From Gnetum montanum (taxonomy: Eukaryota; Streptophyta; Gnetopsida; Gnetales; Gnetaceae), in contig MNCI01006946.1 in NCBI GenBank assembly GCA_015680685.1, positions 239,224-303,223 on the forward strand: a stretch of DNA of 64,000 nucleotides, written 5' to 3'. Position numbers and translations under genes: made by a program. Shown in pieces: positions 44,527 through 56,975 of the stretch. Every line of letters begins with the position of its first letter. Positions within the stretch are counted from its first letter, which is position 1. The notes below the pieces were generated by a model that worked only from the letters and a program-made list of their open reading frames with translations, was not told where the DNA came from and did no database searches.

Positions 44527-46172
44527 TGAAACATCCCAAAAATTTTGAAGTCATTCTTGCTTCACTAGGCCTTGCAATTTGTGCAGCGCTATGGTAGTTT
44601 TTTGGGAGAATGCCCTTAACTCAAGATGGCTAGTTCAGTAAATTTTCTACTTCGGGTGTAAACAGGCTCCACAGATCATCCTACCTGTCCACCCAAGTAG
44701 TGTGCCTAGTCGATAGCCTACTCAGAAACGATTTGCAGAGTTGACAGTAGTGCTCAGGACACACAAAACAGTTTGGCAATTTTTCTAAGTTACGAAGTCT
44801 GCTACGCTACACTACGCCTCGCTATGTAGCGTAGCAAGCTTCAAAAAATGATTGCAGAACGAAGCACCACGCTACACTACACTACGTAGCATAGTGTAGC
44901 AAGGTAAAAGCTATACAGCTAGTTCCCCCGTCCAACTTCAAGTCCTTCAGCAATGTCCCTTTTTGTCAAAAAGCAGTGGACCATGTCTGCTGCTATGCTA
45001 CGCTGAGCTACATGGCGCAGCGAGGCGTAGCAATTCTGCAGAGGAGACAGAAGGCATCTTAAAGTGCAGGATCAGCAAGTTCCACAATGCAGGAAGCAAA
45101 GTTTGCAGATTGGCAAAGTTTTTGTGACTAAGGCCAACCGCTACGCTACATAGCGTCGCAAGTATCAGCACACATGTAGTGAAGTGTGGGACAACATGCT
45201 ATGCTACGCCAGACATGCTATGCTACGGAACACAACAAAGCATGTAGGTGGTTATGCAACATCAATGCACTTCACCTAATTGGACCGTTGGCACACTTCG
45301 CCAGATGCTAACAATGCAATTATGGTGTGGCAGGCTCACAGTTATGGCATGGCAGACTCGCATTACAATAGTCATGCTGGTCCAATGGTCATGCAGGCAC
45401 GTGCAGCGTAAGCAAGTCAACGTGGGCCCAAGGCACGTGGCATCCAAACCACTCCTTTTGCACGCCCTTGGTCCTATAAATATGCCAATGAGAAGCATAA
45501 AAAGAAGACTTTCTTTCTTTTTGAGAGAACATTTTTGCACTTTTCGACTGTCGAACTTCTGATTGGCTAAAAGACCCCTTTTGGGCTTTTGGCATGGTTG
45601 GAACCTTCTAACTTCTAGCACTTCTGCAACTCCTCCACATTGAGCATTGAGCATTGTAAGCTTTCTGTTTGATATTGCAAACAGTTAGCATTTTCAGCTG
45701 GCATTTTGTTCTGTTCCCTTTCTACCACTTTGGTAGAATTTTCACATCGTTAGCTCTCAAGTCCACACCCAAGAACTCAACAGTGTTGCTCTACATGCCC
45801 AGGTTACTCTTGGGATCTCTGCACTCCTCAATGCTATGCAACCGATTGTATCCACATTGACAGAGCAAGCTTGTAGCTTTGGAGTGGTGCATTTCTCTAA
45901 CTGAATTTTACCTGGTTTCCTGCTTACTCCTGTGTTTGACATTTTTTTGTCTTATTTACTTTCAAGCATTACTTTGCGCTTTCGTTCCCGTTTTCAAATT
46001 GTATGTTGCTAAAGGCTATATAGACGCCGATTAAGTCCCTGTCTGATCGACCAGACTATTTAGGGCGCTCCGTATCTGCTCACACCCAGCACGACCCTCT
46101 CGTGAATATGGGGTTGAAACTGTCGCGCCCATCAACCCCTAGGTGTTTTCCAGCCGTCGACGTTTTCGGTCA
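44527..46172 (+). repeat. 5' LTR of element C
   Basis: It begins TGAAACATCCC, where the 3' LTR reads TGAAACACCCC at 58039. It ends near TTTTCGGTCA by alignment to the U5 ends of B and D. It has GTAGCGTAGC-type inverted repeats at 44801-44836 and TATAAATA at 45475-45482. Confidence 0.85.
45475..45482 (+). promoter_or_regulatory. LTR TATA box (element C, 5' LTR)
   Basis: TATAAATATGCC, with the matching box in the 3' LTR at 58985-58992. Confidence 0.7.
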
Positions 46173-46239
46173 CTATAGTTTCCTGGCACTAGAAGTAGGG
46201 CCTTTTCATGCCTTTTCCGTGTCTCACGGTAGTTCTATG

Positions 46240-47165
46240 GGCCTTCTGCACCTTGATAAGCATAAGCGTAAATGTGACACCCTCTTGTGGTTGTTTACAC
46301 TTTTTGCAGTGTAGATCGGTCACCTCGACGGTTCCTCAGGAACCCTACAGAACACAAGACCTCCAATCAACAGTTAACTAGCCTATCTTACAGTAGTCTT
46401 ACATGCATTGTATACCCTATCGCGCGGTACAGATCGGTTGCTTCGACGGTCCCTCGGAGATCCTGCGAGATGCAAAGCCTTTGATCACTAGTTAGCTTGC
46501 CCATCCTACGGTAGTTTTGCATGCACCCTGTACCCTATCGCGCACTAGCATAAACGCAACACCCTCTTGTGGTTGATTACACTTTGTGTGGTACAGGTCA
46601 ATCGCTTCGACGGTTCCTTCGGAACCCTACGAGACATAAAGCCTTCTTGATTTCTAGTTAACTAAACTTGTCTTACGGTAGTCTTGCATGTGTTCTGTAC
46701 CCCATCGCGTGGTACAAATTAGTCGCTTCGATGATCCCTCGAGGATCTTGGAAGATGCAAAGCCTTTGATTGCTAGCTAACTTGTCCATCCTACGGTAGT
46801 CTTGCATGCATTCTATACCCCATCACGCAGTACAGATAAGTCGGTTCAATGGTCCCTTGGGGATCCTGCGAGACACAAAGCCTTTGACCACTAGCTAACT
46901 TGCCCATCTTATGGTAGTCTTGCATGCATTTTGTACCCCATCGCGCGGTATAGATCGATCACTTCGACAGTCCCTCAGGGATCCTACAAGACACAAAGCC
47001 TTTGACTGCTAGCTAACTTGCCCATCTTACGGTAGTCTTGCATGCACTCTGTACCCTATCGTGCACGAGCGTAAACGAGGCACCGTTCCATGGTTGTTTA
47101 CGCTTTGTGTGGTATAGATCGATCGCCTTGATGGTTCCTCGGGAACTCGGCAAGATATAAAGCCT
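46240..47165 (+). repeat. 118-bp tandem repeat in 5' UTR of element C
   Basis: Seven units are marked by CTTCGACGGTCCCTCGG-like words at about 46325, 46441, 46607, 46725, 46843, 46964 and 47130. Four spacings are 116-121 bp and two are about 166 bp. The longer ones carry an extra 48-bp piece containing 'AAACGCAACACCCTCTTGTGG' type sequence. The repeats lie between the LTR and the gag ATG. Confidence 0.85.
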
Positions 47166-47231
47166 TCTTTTTGTTGCTTTCCAGTTTCTTTGTGCTTTTT
47201 GTGTTCCTCTTGCATAACTACTTTCTTAACA

Positions 47232-49660
47232 ATGGATTTTTTGAACATTGCCGCTAACACCTTCAACATGGAAGTTTCCATCATGGTTCAAGGCACTACT
47301 GGTGCCGAACAACCACTGAACCCAACGTTGGAAATGCATCAATCTCTAAGAATCCAAAACCAAGGACTTGAGGGATTAGCCCAACAACACGAGCATTATA
47401 GCTTCCTTTGTGCAAGGGTGCAGGAAAATCTACCTTTGGATGTACATGAACATGAAGACAAATGTAGCTTCGAGTTCGCTTACTGCAATGGAAAGGAGTT
47501 TGTTCCTACTCTCGACATTTCCTTACCCTTGACACAGACAGACCAGAGGCTTCTAGACCAACTAATCTAGTTGGCTAGGCTTAGGGAGCAACAAGACACA
47601 ACATCCAACCAAGATGACACCTTTCAGGATGGATAGGAGGAACTCGATTCCCAATCGGATGAGGGAGGTCCAACCAACCCCATTCATGTCCCTCCTACCG
47701 AGTCCTTCTAGGCCAAGTCGTTGTCTGTCACCGTTCCCTTTGTGATTATGCCTCCGCAACCCGCAACTACAACTACCATGGGTAGTCATGTTAACCCCGT
47801 GGCATTTCAATGCCCTCTTTCGCCTATTTCACCTGTGTCGTTTGTGGATACTATCCCTTTGCAAGTTGTTCAACAGTCTATTCCTGTAGCACATCATAAG
47901 CCAATCACGGCTACCTTGCCACATGTTCATACCATGCCTACTTCACAATCGTACGCGACTTCCGCATTTATTCATACATTCACTTCTGTTCCACCCATTG
48001 TGATGGGCCCTGACCCATCCACATGATGGGCCCCATTCGCTTCTTTGCCTACCCTGCAACCTTCGCAGATGTCTCACTATATTCACTCTCAAGCATACCA
48101 AGCCTCGCAAATAGTACAACCTAACACGAAGTTATGGTCTATTCCATCGGTGACACAAGCAGTCTATCCGGTAGCTCAAACCATGGTTGTTGCTCCAACA
48201 GCACCACCTGTCGGGTGGTGGACAGTGCAAGCAGCACCTTCCGCGGGGGCTACCCCAACGATACCACTAATGGGTTACACTACCACCCCCACCATACCAC
48301 AGGTGGGAGCTACCTCTGTAGTTCCCCAACTATCTACAATGTCGCTAGGTCTGGACCAAGCATTCCAACTCATCCAAACCCTCATTGAGGAAATAAAATG
48401 CCTCAAAGCTACCGGGTCTGACACGGTACAAGTCATGGACTTCTACTAAGATGACCCCATCAGCCCTACAATCCTTACCTTAACACTACCCCTAGGGATG
48501 TCTCTCCCACACTTCACAAAGTACGATGGAGAGGGAGATCCCAATGCACATCTAGTCACCTTTAGGTCTGAATCTTTGCTATTGCAACAATGGCTACACA
48601 CAATCATTCACATCTTCAGCATGTCCCTAGACAGGAAAGCCTTGGATTGATATCGTGCGTTGCCACGCTCATCCATTTCGTGACCTAGTTCATGATGCAT
48701 TTCAAGTACAACTTGAAGCCAGAAATCACACTGGATTAGTTGATGAGCGTGAAGCAAGACCCCCTAGAACCAGTCCAAAAGTTCATCCAACGTTGGAGTG
48801 CAACCCTTAACAAAATCCACGAGCCCATCGCGGAGGCCCACTTGCTGGCCATCTTTAAGGGCGTAGTGAATGAATTCATCAAGTCTAAACTGTACTACCT
48901 TGCTCCCCACTCTCTTAGTCAGGATTTCGCTCAGACTAAGAGCATACAAGACACGACCTATATTACTTATAAAATTACCTTCACAAAGAAGGATAAGGGT
49001 AAGGCCCCAACAACCACAGTGGCCGTTGTGGCGACCGAGGCCAAGCCCAAACCTAGCAACAATAGTAGCAAGAACAGCAAGAAATTGACCATACCCGTGG
49101 CTAACCCCACACCCAAACAAGGCCACATATCGCAACCTGCTATACCTACGCGAGAGACATCTGTACAACCCAAACCCAACTTTGAGCGCAAAGATTGCTC
49201 GAAGTACACCCCACTACCTCTTAAGCTCTCAGAGCTTTTGAAGTAGCCATTGGTAGCGGGATACATCCAACACAAGCAGATGTTGGAAGAAGTAATTGCT
49301 AGACATCAACGCTACTTCGAGCTCCTTAGGAACCCCTCTTTGGCCCTTCCGAATGAGCCTCTAGTTCCTAGGGGTTTCAGGCTAGATAGGTTTTGTAACT
49401 ATCATCAATAATGTGATCACAACATGGACTACTGTCTGGTGTTGCAGGATGACATCCAGAGATTAATTGACCAGGGGAAACTGGTGCTGGATGAAAGCAA
49501 CCCAATATGCCCTGAAAACCAATCTATGTATGTCTACACAGATCCCTTCAACGCCAACAATTCCGGTTACGTAATCAATGCCATCAGCATTGAAAATGAT
49601 CCTAGGCCACCCTAGTAGCCATTTGTGGTCCGTGTGCCTCAGCATAGTGCACCAGCAGCA
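47232..49660 (+). pseudogene. gag: gag, full length but broken (element C)
   Basis: The start ATG at 47232 (MDFLNIAANTFNMEV) follows the 5' UTR repeat. A Pro/Thr/Ser-rich segment runs 47720-48400. The core begins at LPHFTKYDGEGDPNAHLVTF (about 48505). A frameshift near 48670 precedes LEPVQKFIQRWSATLNKIHEP. The knuckle reads FCNYHQ*CDHNMDYC, with a TAG inside. LDESNPICPENQSMYVY follows. In-frame TAG stops replace likely Gln codons at about 47568, 47630 and 47708, with TGA near 48024. The role is capsid assembly and packaging. It is the only copy here that shows the N-terminus. Confidence 0.85.
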
Positions 49661-50099
49661 CCAGCAGTTGGTTGAAGCTTGCAGCAACCGTTCATCCTGA
49701 AAGTCCCACCACGGGCATCCACCTTTGTGTTGTCTATTGGTGGGGCCACGTGGTCCCATCCATTAACACCTCTAGCTCCATTCGTCATCAGGGGGCCGAC
49801 ACCCTCGACGGCCCGTATCTCACGCAACATAGCTGAATAGTCTTCTCGCCCCGCAAGGAGAGAAGTTCACTTCATGAGCGAGACATCAAAGGGAAGTACC
49901 ATCCAAGGTACCCCTAAGCCTACGTCTTCACTCCCTGCATTTGTGCCTTCGCCACCAAAGGCAAAGGTCGACACAACCATGTAGCCTACATCACTTTGTC
50001 AACAAAGGTCTGAACCCAGATCCAAAGTCACCCCTCCCCAAGAAATTCGTCTTCTGGGACGAATAGAAGAGGAGAAAAGCATCAAACAAGGGAGCAACC

Positions 50100-50930
50100 A
50101 AGACCTCTTAGACACCCTCACACAAGTCAGGTAAGCTCTAAAACAAAAAAAAACACTACATTGAGGTTGTATCACCTAATCATGACATCTATCCCACATC
50201 GCGAGACCTTGATCCGCATGTTGATAGTGACTCCAGTCAATGAAGACATGCCAGCAGAAGAAGAAGCGATCTATTTAGTCATGCTTCCCTCCATGCCTGC
50301 AGAGTTAGAACAGCCTCAATTGACCTTTTGCAATGACGCCATTAGGGAAGGCCCCAAGAGGGGTCAGGTGACTACGATTCCCTTTTTCATCACAATTCCG
50401 GTTGACCAACACCGGATCCAAAGGGTACACATTGATGATGGGGCCACCATGAATGTCATTCCCTTCTCCATTGTGGACAAGCTGGGCTTGGTCGACTAGA
50501 TCAAACCCATGACGACCTCATGCCTGAGGTCGTTCAATGGTGTGCGGGTCATGGGAAAGGGCATACTTCACATGAACTTCGTGGTAGGAGACTAGTTCCC
50601 CACAAACGCAAAGTTCATCATGGTCGAGGAAATGCTTAGGTTTAACTTGATCTCATGGAGATCGTGGTTAGCACAACTTAGGACTGTCTCCTCACCCATA
50701 CAATAGGAAATCCACCTGCCTTACACAAGTAGAGAAGTGGTGATCCATAGTGATGAAGTAGCAACGCAAGTGATCCACAATGTAGGCATGGAGGAAGGCT
50801 CAGAGGTCATAACTTCTAAGAACGAAGCACCTATAGCAATCTACACTGACTACCTGGTAGAGGGGTCGGCTCAACAAGTTGATCCCCAAAATGAAAATGC
50901 ATGGACTGAGTTGCCCTTCTAAGTGGGAGG
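50100..50930 (+). pseudogene. Aspartic protease domain (element C)
   Basis: LYHLIMTSIPHRETLIRML leads in. The active site reads VHIDDGATMNVIPFSIVDKLGL (50425-50490), with Asp-Asp-Gly instead of the usual Asp-Thr/Ser-Gly. VMGKGILHMNFVV and RFNLISW complete the fold, with TAG stops at Gln positions near 50499 and 50593. The acidic tail follows, but the GTGAGTAT seen in A and B is not present. Confidence 0.78.
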
Positions 50931-51054
50931 CGACGACGTAGACGATGGCCCTGGTGGAGCGCCTTGGCCTTACGTCTCACTCAACCTGCGTTGGGTCAAG
51001 AAGTAACTTTGCCTGGCGTAACAACCCCATTGCTTCCTGCCCACACACTGCTCA

Positions 51055-51250
51055 TATGCTTCCATGCTATGACCCGAAACGGCCTAAAACTAGCGATGTG
51101 CAATGGCCCAAAATGGCCTAAAACTACGCTATGGCCCGAAATGGCCTAAAACTAGCATAAGTTACCAGTTAGTTGTTGTTCAAGTTGTTGATGCATCATC
51201 TCTTTGGCATGTTACACAATGGCCCGAAATGGCCTAAAACTAGCACATAA
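51055..51250 (+). repeat. Post-PR punctuation repeats (element C)
   Basis: Four units read 'cYATGRCCCGAAAYGGCCTAAAACTAGC', the cleanest version of this repeat in the window. AACTAG gives a stop on both strands. Confidence 0.8.
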
Positions 51251-52462
51251 ACACATGAACATTTTATACAAAATGCACATATGCAACACACAAGTTAGTG
51301 CAAAATCCTCTTGCTTTATTCAAAACTGTTTTCATTCAATGTTTGCAAGATTCATTACACAAAAATTTCAAAAATCCAAAATTTCAAATTCTCAAAAAAA
51401 ATCCTATGCAGTCATGGGTTGTCTCTGTTCACATCGTTTTTGCCTTTCGTTCCTGCATCATTGCCTTGTGCATCACCTTCCCTTGCTTGGTCCCTTGCTG
51501 ACTCTTCCTTCCCTCTCTCCATGGATGCTACACCCTCACCTAGGGCCTGTATCATAGGGGTGAAGTGGTAAGTTAGGGCAACAAACGCAAACTACAGTAG
51601 AGCATAAACATTAACGCGGTAGAAAATGACTAACCTGAGAAGGGCCCGCCCGCGTCCATCTCGAAGGGTATCTAGTCTAAACCAAGGTCAAGGCAACGCC
51701 AGACCTCCTCTGTAGTGATATCTACCCAACGCCTCCTGCCTGGTGCAGCATCTATTGTAGCAGCTCTCTCCCTTTCGGCGGGTGTCCACCTCGGTGGCCC
51801 CAGAGAAAAGGAGATGGTCACAGACTCTCTTATGGGAAGGGCCATCTTCCAGTTAGGAGATTTCATGACCTTGAACTACTCTTTGAACGTGGTGTAGACT
51901 TCAGAAGCTTCAATGGCATTTACGAATGCTTCGTACCTAAATGCCCCCACAGCAGCGTCTTCGTATAACCTACGATGGGAAAAATTTTCCCATTTATACA
52001 TGTGCTTATGGTTTCTTTGGGTCTACCCCCATTCGTAAATCTTGGCACTAAGATCTTTTAGATCTTGACACTTCTAATCCAGCAGATCCATCTGCATCTG
52101 CTGCTCTATTAGTTCGTGGGTAGTCTCGACATTCTGACGCACAACTGTCCAAAACCTAGCATGGTCTACCACAGCTGTGCACCAGTCCTTGTTGTTAGTG
52201 CTGCAGGCCATGAGGAACTTGTTCCTCGAGTTGAGGTCCTTCACCTCGACCCTCAGGAGAGCTTCTCTATGCTTTGCCTTCTAGGCTCGTTTCCACAGCT
52301 CCTCGTTGGTACGCTTGCACTCCCACAGAGAGCACGCTGAGTGCAAAGCACATTTGCAGACTTCATCGTATGCACGACGAGATACCTCAGTCACGTTCGA
52401 TGGGAATGTGGACACCGCACTGACTTTCAAAGGTCGTGTTGGGTCCCACTTGAGTCGAGAAG

Positions 52463-52566
52463 CTGCCATGACACAAAGAACACACTAGTCGCATTAGCAT
52501 AACACGAGTAGCAAATGTAAGAAACTTTAGCATAAAAACACGAGAGCAAGCAACACTACTACTTAC
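52463..52566 (-). other. Antisense-gene intron conserved with A and B (element C)
   Basis: The donor is AAAGTGG|GTAAGTAG and the acceptor TTGTGTCATGGCAG|CTTC, 104 nt. It is flanked by the same protein blocks as A 3368-3451 and B 20175-20262. Confidence 0.75.
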
Positions 52567-52701
52567 CCACTTTAAGGTCCACCTGTTGAAGGCGATTAAT
52601 CATGTCATCAACAATCCTGTGCATAAACATGAATTTTTCAGGGATTTTAGCCCAGGATCCCGCGTGAACCAGAGGGGGTCTCGTGGCATTAGCAATAGCA
52701 T

Positions 52702-52773
52702 CTGTCGCATAACCAAACACATTAGCAATGACCAAAATGGACTAAGACAAGGCAAACATATTACTGAACTCAC
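52702..52773 (-). other. First intron of the antisense gene (element C)
   Basis: The donor is GTTG|GTGAGTTC and the acceptor TTATGCGACAG|ATGC, 72 nt and T-rich. An acceptor-like TCATAG lies at the comparable place in B (20465-20466), but its donor is unclear. Confidence 0.5.
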
Positions 52774-53259
52774 CAACGCTCGGTTGCGGTCTCTCTTCCA
52801 GGTAATGCAAAACGATGGCGGAAGCTTGACCGGAAGTTCCTTCCAGGTCCCTATGGACCTCCTCTTCATGCATTGGTGCTTTTCCTTTGAGGAGACCAGC
52901 ATCTTTTTTATTTAAGGGAGACTCCTCAATAGGAGGATTCTCCCTAATAACAAGAACCCTTGCCCTAGCTGCAAGAGCTCTCTGCTTTTTGATCGGGGCC
53001 ATCGACAGTTTTACATTTTTAGCGGTTCTACACTCTTATGCCTTGGCGGTCTGCCATGACCTTAAACTAGCAAACTTTTAATCTTTCCATCATCACGCTT
53101 TGCAAATTGCATCTCATCACTACTTTGTAATTTTTGTTATACACAATCTCTGCCAACAAATGCCTCTTAACCAGGCTTTTATCTCATGTTGGTAGGTCCA
53201 GAAAGAGATGGAAATACATCGCGACCTTTCCACGCTCTTAACGTTAGTAGGTCCATAAG

Positions 53260-56200
53260 GCAAGCTCACGAGATAGTTGAACCCCAACATGATTGACTGA
53301 GGGTCAACCACAATTAGCATTATAGCAGCCTTAGAAGCATCCCCAGACTGGCCTGAGCATCTAGTCCAAATCCTAGACTTAGAGGCCAAGGATGTAACCA
53401 AGGATCCTCTTGTCGAGATGCCTATGACTACGTTAAAAGGGGAGATGAAAATGCTAAAACTTAGCTCCCTCCTAGACACGCAGATGCACAACAACGTAGC
53501 CAAGATTCTACAAGATAACATCAGTGTCTTCGCATGGTCGTATAGTGACATGCTGGGTCTAGATCCACAGCTGATACAGTACAACATCGTCCTAGACCCA
53601 CGCATGAAGCTAGTCAAGTAGAAGGCTCGCAAGGTTAAGCCAGAAATCGCACTAGCTATCAGGGATGAAATCACCAAGCTATACCAAGCTAGTTTCATCC
53701 ATGGGGTTGACTACTCGGAGTGGGTGTCCAACATCGTGGTGGTTTCAAAGAAAACGGGAGGAATATAAATCTGTATAACTTCTAGGACTTGAATAAGGCA
53801 ACGATCAAGGACAACTTCCCACTTTAAAGCATTGATCAGCTCATCGATGCCACGGTTGGTCATGCTTTACTATCTTTCATGGATGGTTTCTCTGGATACA
53901 ACCAAATCCACATTAACCCAGAGCACTAGCTATCAACAACCTTCATGACCCCATGGGGGACCTTCTGCTACACCATGATGCCCTTCGAGCTCAAGAATGC
54001 TGGAGCAACCTACCAGCGAGCCATGACCTACATTTTCAGTGACTACATCCTAGAAACACTAAATGACTACGTGGATGATATAGCAGTCAAGTCCAAGGAG
54101 GCAGTTGATCACCCACGTGATCTAGGGGTAGTCCTCAAGTGCTACCAAATGCACGAATTATGCCTCAATCCTAAGAAGTGCGTCTTTGGGGTGAAAACCA
54201 GATGCATGTTAGGGTTCGTAGTATCAGAGGCTAGAATACGGGTGGACCCTAACAAAGTCAAGGCCACCGTCAACCTAGCATCTCCTACAAACTTTAAGGA
54301 GTTACGTGGTTTGCAAGGTAGGGTACATTTCATTCGAAGGTTCATAGCAAGGTTAACTGACAAGTTACACCCCATGCAACATCTTCTAAAGAAGGGGGTT
54401 AACTTCGAGTTGAGAACCCAGTGTTAATAGGCCTTCGACGACCTGAAGAAGGAACTATCACACCTCCCAATTGTGCATCCGTCAAAAAGGGATAAACCCT
54501 TCTTTATCTACCTCGCCACCTCCGATACATCTATCATGGAACTGCTATGTTAGAAACGAGACGACGGTTCTGAGATACCAGTGTATTACTTCAGTCACAC
54601 ACTAATAGCACACGAGGTGAAATACAACAAAGTGGAGAGGAATTGCCTTGCCTTAGTGTTCACACTAAAAAAGTGGAGGAATTACCTATTCCGCAGTACA
54701 ACCAATATCATTTGCAAAAGCAATATACTCCGGGCTATCACTAACAACCTATACGAAAGTAGCAAGATAGCCCGATGGAAAGTGATAAGCACAAAGTTCG
54801 ATTTACACTATGTAAGTCAATCGTCGATGAAGGGTCAAGCCATAGTAACCCAACTCATGGCCTCGCTAGTCGACGACCAAGCAACCATAGACCCCAAATT
54901 CCTGGACGAGCACGTTAGCAATGTCAACATCATCCCGTCACATTTCGAAGCCACTTTACAGTTTGACGGTGCCTCAATCGTGCGAGGAGGTAGTGCCACT
55001 GCCATCATCACATTCCCCTCTGGGGAAATGCATCCATCTGCTTATCGTTTTGCATTCCCTTGCACCAACAATGTGGTAGAATATGAGGGGCTACTCAGAG
55101 GCCTCTTAACTGCCCGAGCATCACGCATACAACACCTGGCAATCTGGGGAGATTTATAACTAGTCATGAATTAAATCACCAAGGTCTACGCCTACAAGGC
55201 TACACACCTGCAACCCTACTGCAACCTAGAAAAAATCTTGCTTAAGCAATTTGCAACCACAGATGTGCAACATGTGTCACACAACGAGAACATCGTGGCA
55301 GATACCTTAGCTACCCTCGCATTAAACATTCCATCACATTCCTTCACAAACCTGCCAACTTCGAGTATCGAATGCGTAGAGCCTATCACTCAGGTGAAAT
55401 ACGTGGCCTGTGTTAGTGCTACGGATACCCAGGAGTGGTACACCCACATTAAAACTTACCTACAGCATGGCGAACTGCCAAGTGGATTGACATCTACCCA
55501 GAGAGATGCAATCTGTAAGCGTGCCCAGCAATACGTGCTCATGGGAAATGACGCCCTGTGCTAACACTCCTATGACAAGATATTTCTAGCATACGTGGGT
55601 GGGGAACAAGCGTATAAGGTAGTTAATGAAGTGCATGAGGGGCTGTGCAGTGGACACATAGCACCCAGGGCTATGGCCGTAAAAATCAGACGCCTAGGGT
55701 ACTACTGGCCCCACATGGAGCATGACTTCCTATCAAAGGTTAAGACATGCGACACGTGCCAGAGATACGCAAATCTCATACACGTAGCACTTGTAGACCT
55801 GCACCCAATGAAAATCACGTGGCCTTTCCAATGATGGGGACTAGACCTCATAGAACCTATCACACCTAAATCCTCCATAGGGCATAGTTTCATTATCACC
55901 GCCACTGAGTATTTTACTAAGTAGGTGGAATCCATTCCCCTAAGGAAGACGATGTCTCAGCAAATATGCCATTTCATCTTGGACAACATCGTAATAAGAT
56001 TTGGGCTTCCAATGACTATTGTGACCAACAATGGGCCACAGTTCAACAGTACAGAAACCCGAACCTTCTGCAACCATCTAGGAATTAAATAACCATTCTC
56101 CTCCTCATACTACCCATAGGTGAACGGGCATGCAGAGGCTACAAATAAGTCCTTCATCAACTTGCTGAAGCGAATGCTCAATAACAGCAAGAGACGGTGG

Positions 56201-56677
56201 CACGAGAAAATCCTCTACGTTCTGTGGGCCTACCAAACAACGTGCAGGACCAAAACAAGAAAGACTCCTTATAGCCTTGTTTATGGATCTGAAGCTATGT
56301 TTCCTCTCGAGTTATAGGTACCATCACTCCGAATGATCCTATTTGACATCATGAGCGAAGCCCAAAACAATGAGTCATGGATCATCGATCTCGACTCAAT
56401 AAATGAGGAGCACACGTAGACGCTGAGATGCATTGAGCGCTACCAGAGCAAGCAACAGCAGAAGCACAATGTAGACCCACATCGACAGCGAGTGCAGAAG
56501 GGAGACCTCGTTCTCAAGGTCATCCGTGAGCACATGAGCAAATTCTCAGCCAACTGGGAAGGTCCTTACATGGTCGCTAAAGCCTTTGGGAATGGAGCCT
56601 TCAAGCTAGTGGACATGAACGGCAACAAGTTCGCCAACCCAGTGAATCAATCGTACCTCAAGCCGTACTACATCTGA
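53260..56677 (+). pseudogene. pol: pol: RT, two RNase H domains and integrase (element C)
   Basis: A start fragment in one frame (53340-53620) shifts near 53770. From there one frame runs to TGA at 56675. RT has MMPFELKNAGATYQR, YVDD at 54068-54079 and KKCVFGVKTRCMLGF. RNase H type I (VYYFSHTLIAHEVKY...LALVFTLKKW) lies at 54570-54800. The archaeal-type RNase H (LQFDGAS, NNVVEYEGLLRG) lies at 54955-55160. Integrase has VHEGLCSGHIAP and CDTCQRYAN, then WGLDLIEPI, then TNNGPQFNS with Asn at 56027-56029 replacing catalytic Asp. GHAEATNK keeps Glu. The C-terminal end is QKGDLVLKVIREH...QSYLKPYYI. About 15 stops, mostly TAG. Confidence 0.9.
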
Positions 56678-56689
56678 AGCACAATGGTA

Positions 56690-56975
56690 GCCACCATCGT
56701 CTGCTACGATGATAAACTGGCAATGGCACCAAGCAACATCTGCAACGACATTAAACTAGCAACAACGAGCAGCATCTGCAATGATGTTAAACTAGCGGCA
56801 TCAAGCATCACCCGCCACAATGTAAAATTGGCACAGCTAGCCACGACGTAAAACTAGCATGACTCGTCCACCATGATGTTAAATTGGCATGTACAGTCTG
56901 CTAGGACCTTAAACCAGCACAGCAGTCCGCTAAGACCTTAAACCAGCACATGGTCTACCAAGACTTTAAACTAGG
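56690..56975 (+). repeat. Post-integrase punctuation repeats (element C)
   Basis: Nine units of 30-38 bp have the form 'TCTGCNACGATGTTAAACTAGCA', becoming 'TCCGCTAAGACCTTAAACCA' to the right. They start directly after the pol stop. Confidence 0.8.

Larger units (their letters stand above)
51560..53002 (-). pseudogene. Antisense gene between PR and RT, shorter copy (element C)
   Basis: Exon 1 starts with ATG at 53002 (MAPIKKQRALAARARVLVIR) and ends at a donor at 52773. Exon 2 holds FMHRIVDDMINRLQQVD. Exon 3 holds RLKWDPTRPLKV and VSRRAYDEVCKCALHS. Then come MDLLD-KCQDLKDLSAK and the end block ISFSLGPPRWTP-EVWRCLDLGLD. These match the C-terminal third of the A and B genes in order. The upstream part (YGVRVTF block and leader) is missing, so this is either an N-terminally deleted gene or a shorter ancestral form. 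Two or three stops only, so it is better preserved than in A. Its function is unknown. Confidence 0.7.

Noticed and set aside
45248-45654. Overlapping frames of 104 and 130 codons in C's 5' LTR
   Set aside because: They lie across the TATA box and U3/R, and the copy in the 3' LTR does not preserve them.
46184-46201. Primer-binding site TGGCACTAGAAGTAGGG after C's 5' LTR
   Set aside because: It starts with TGG, but lies 11 nt from the LTR end and I cannot match it to a tRNA 3' end.
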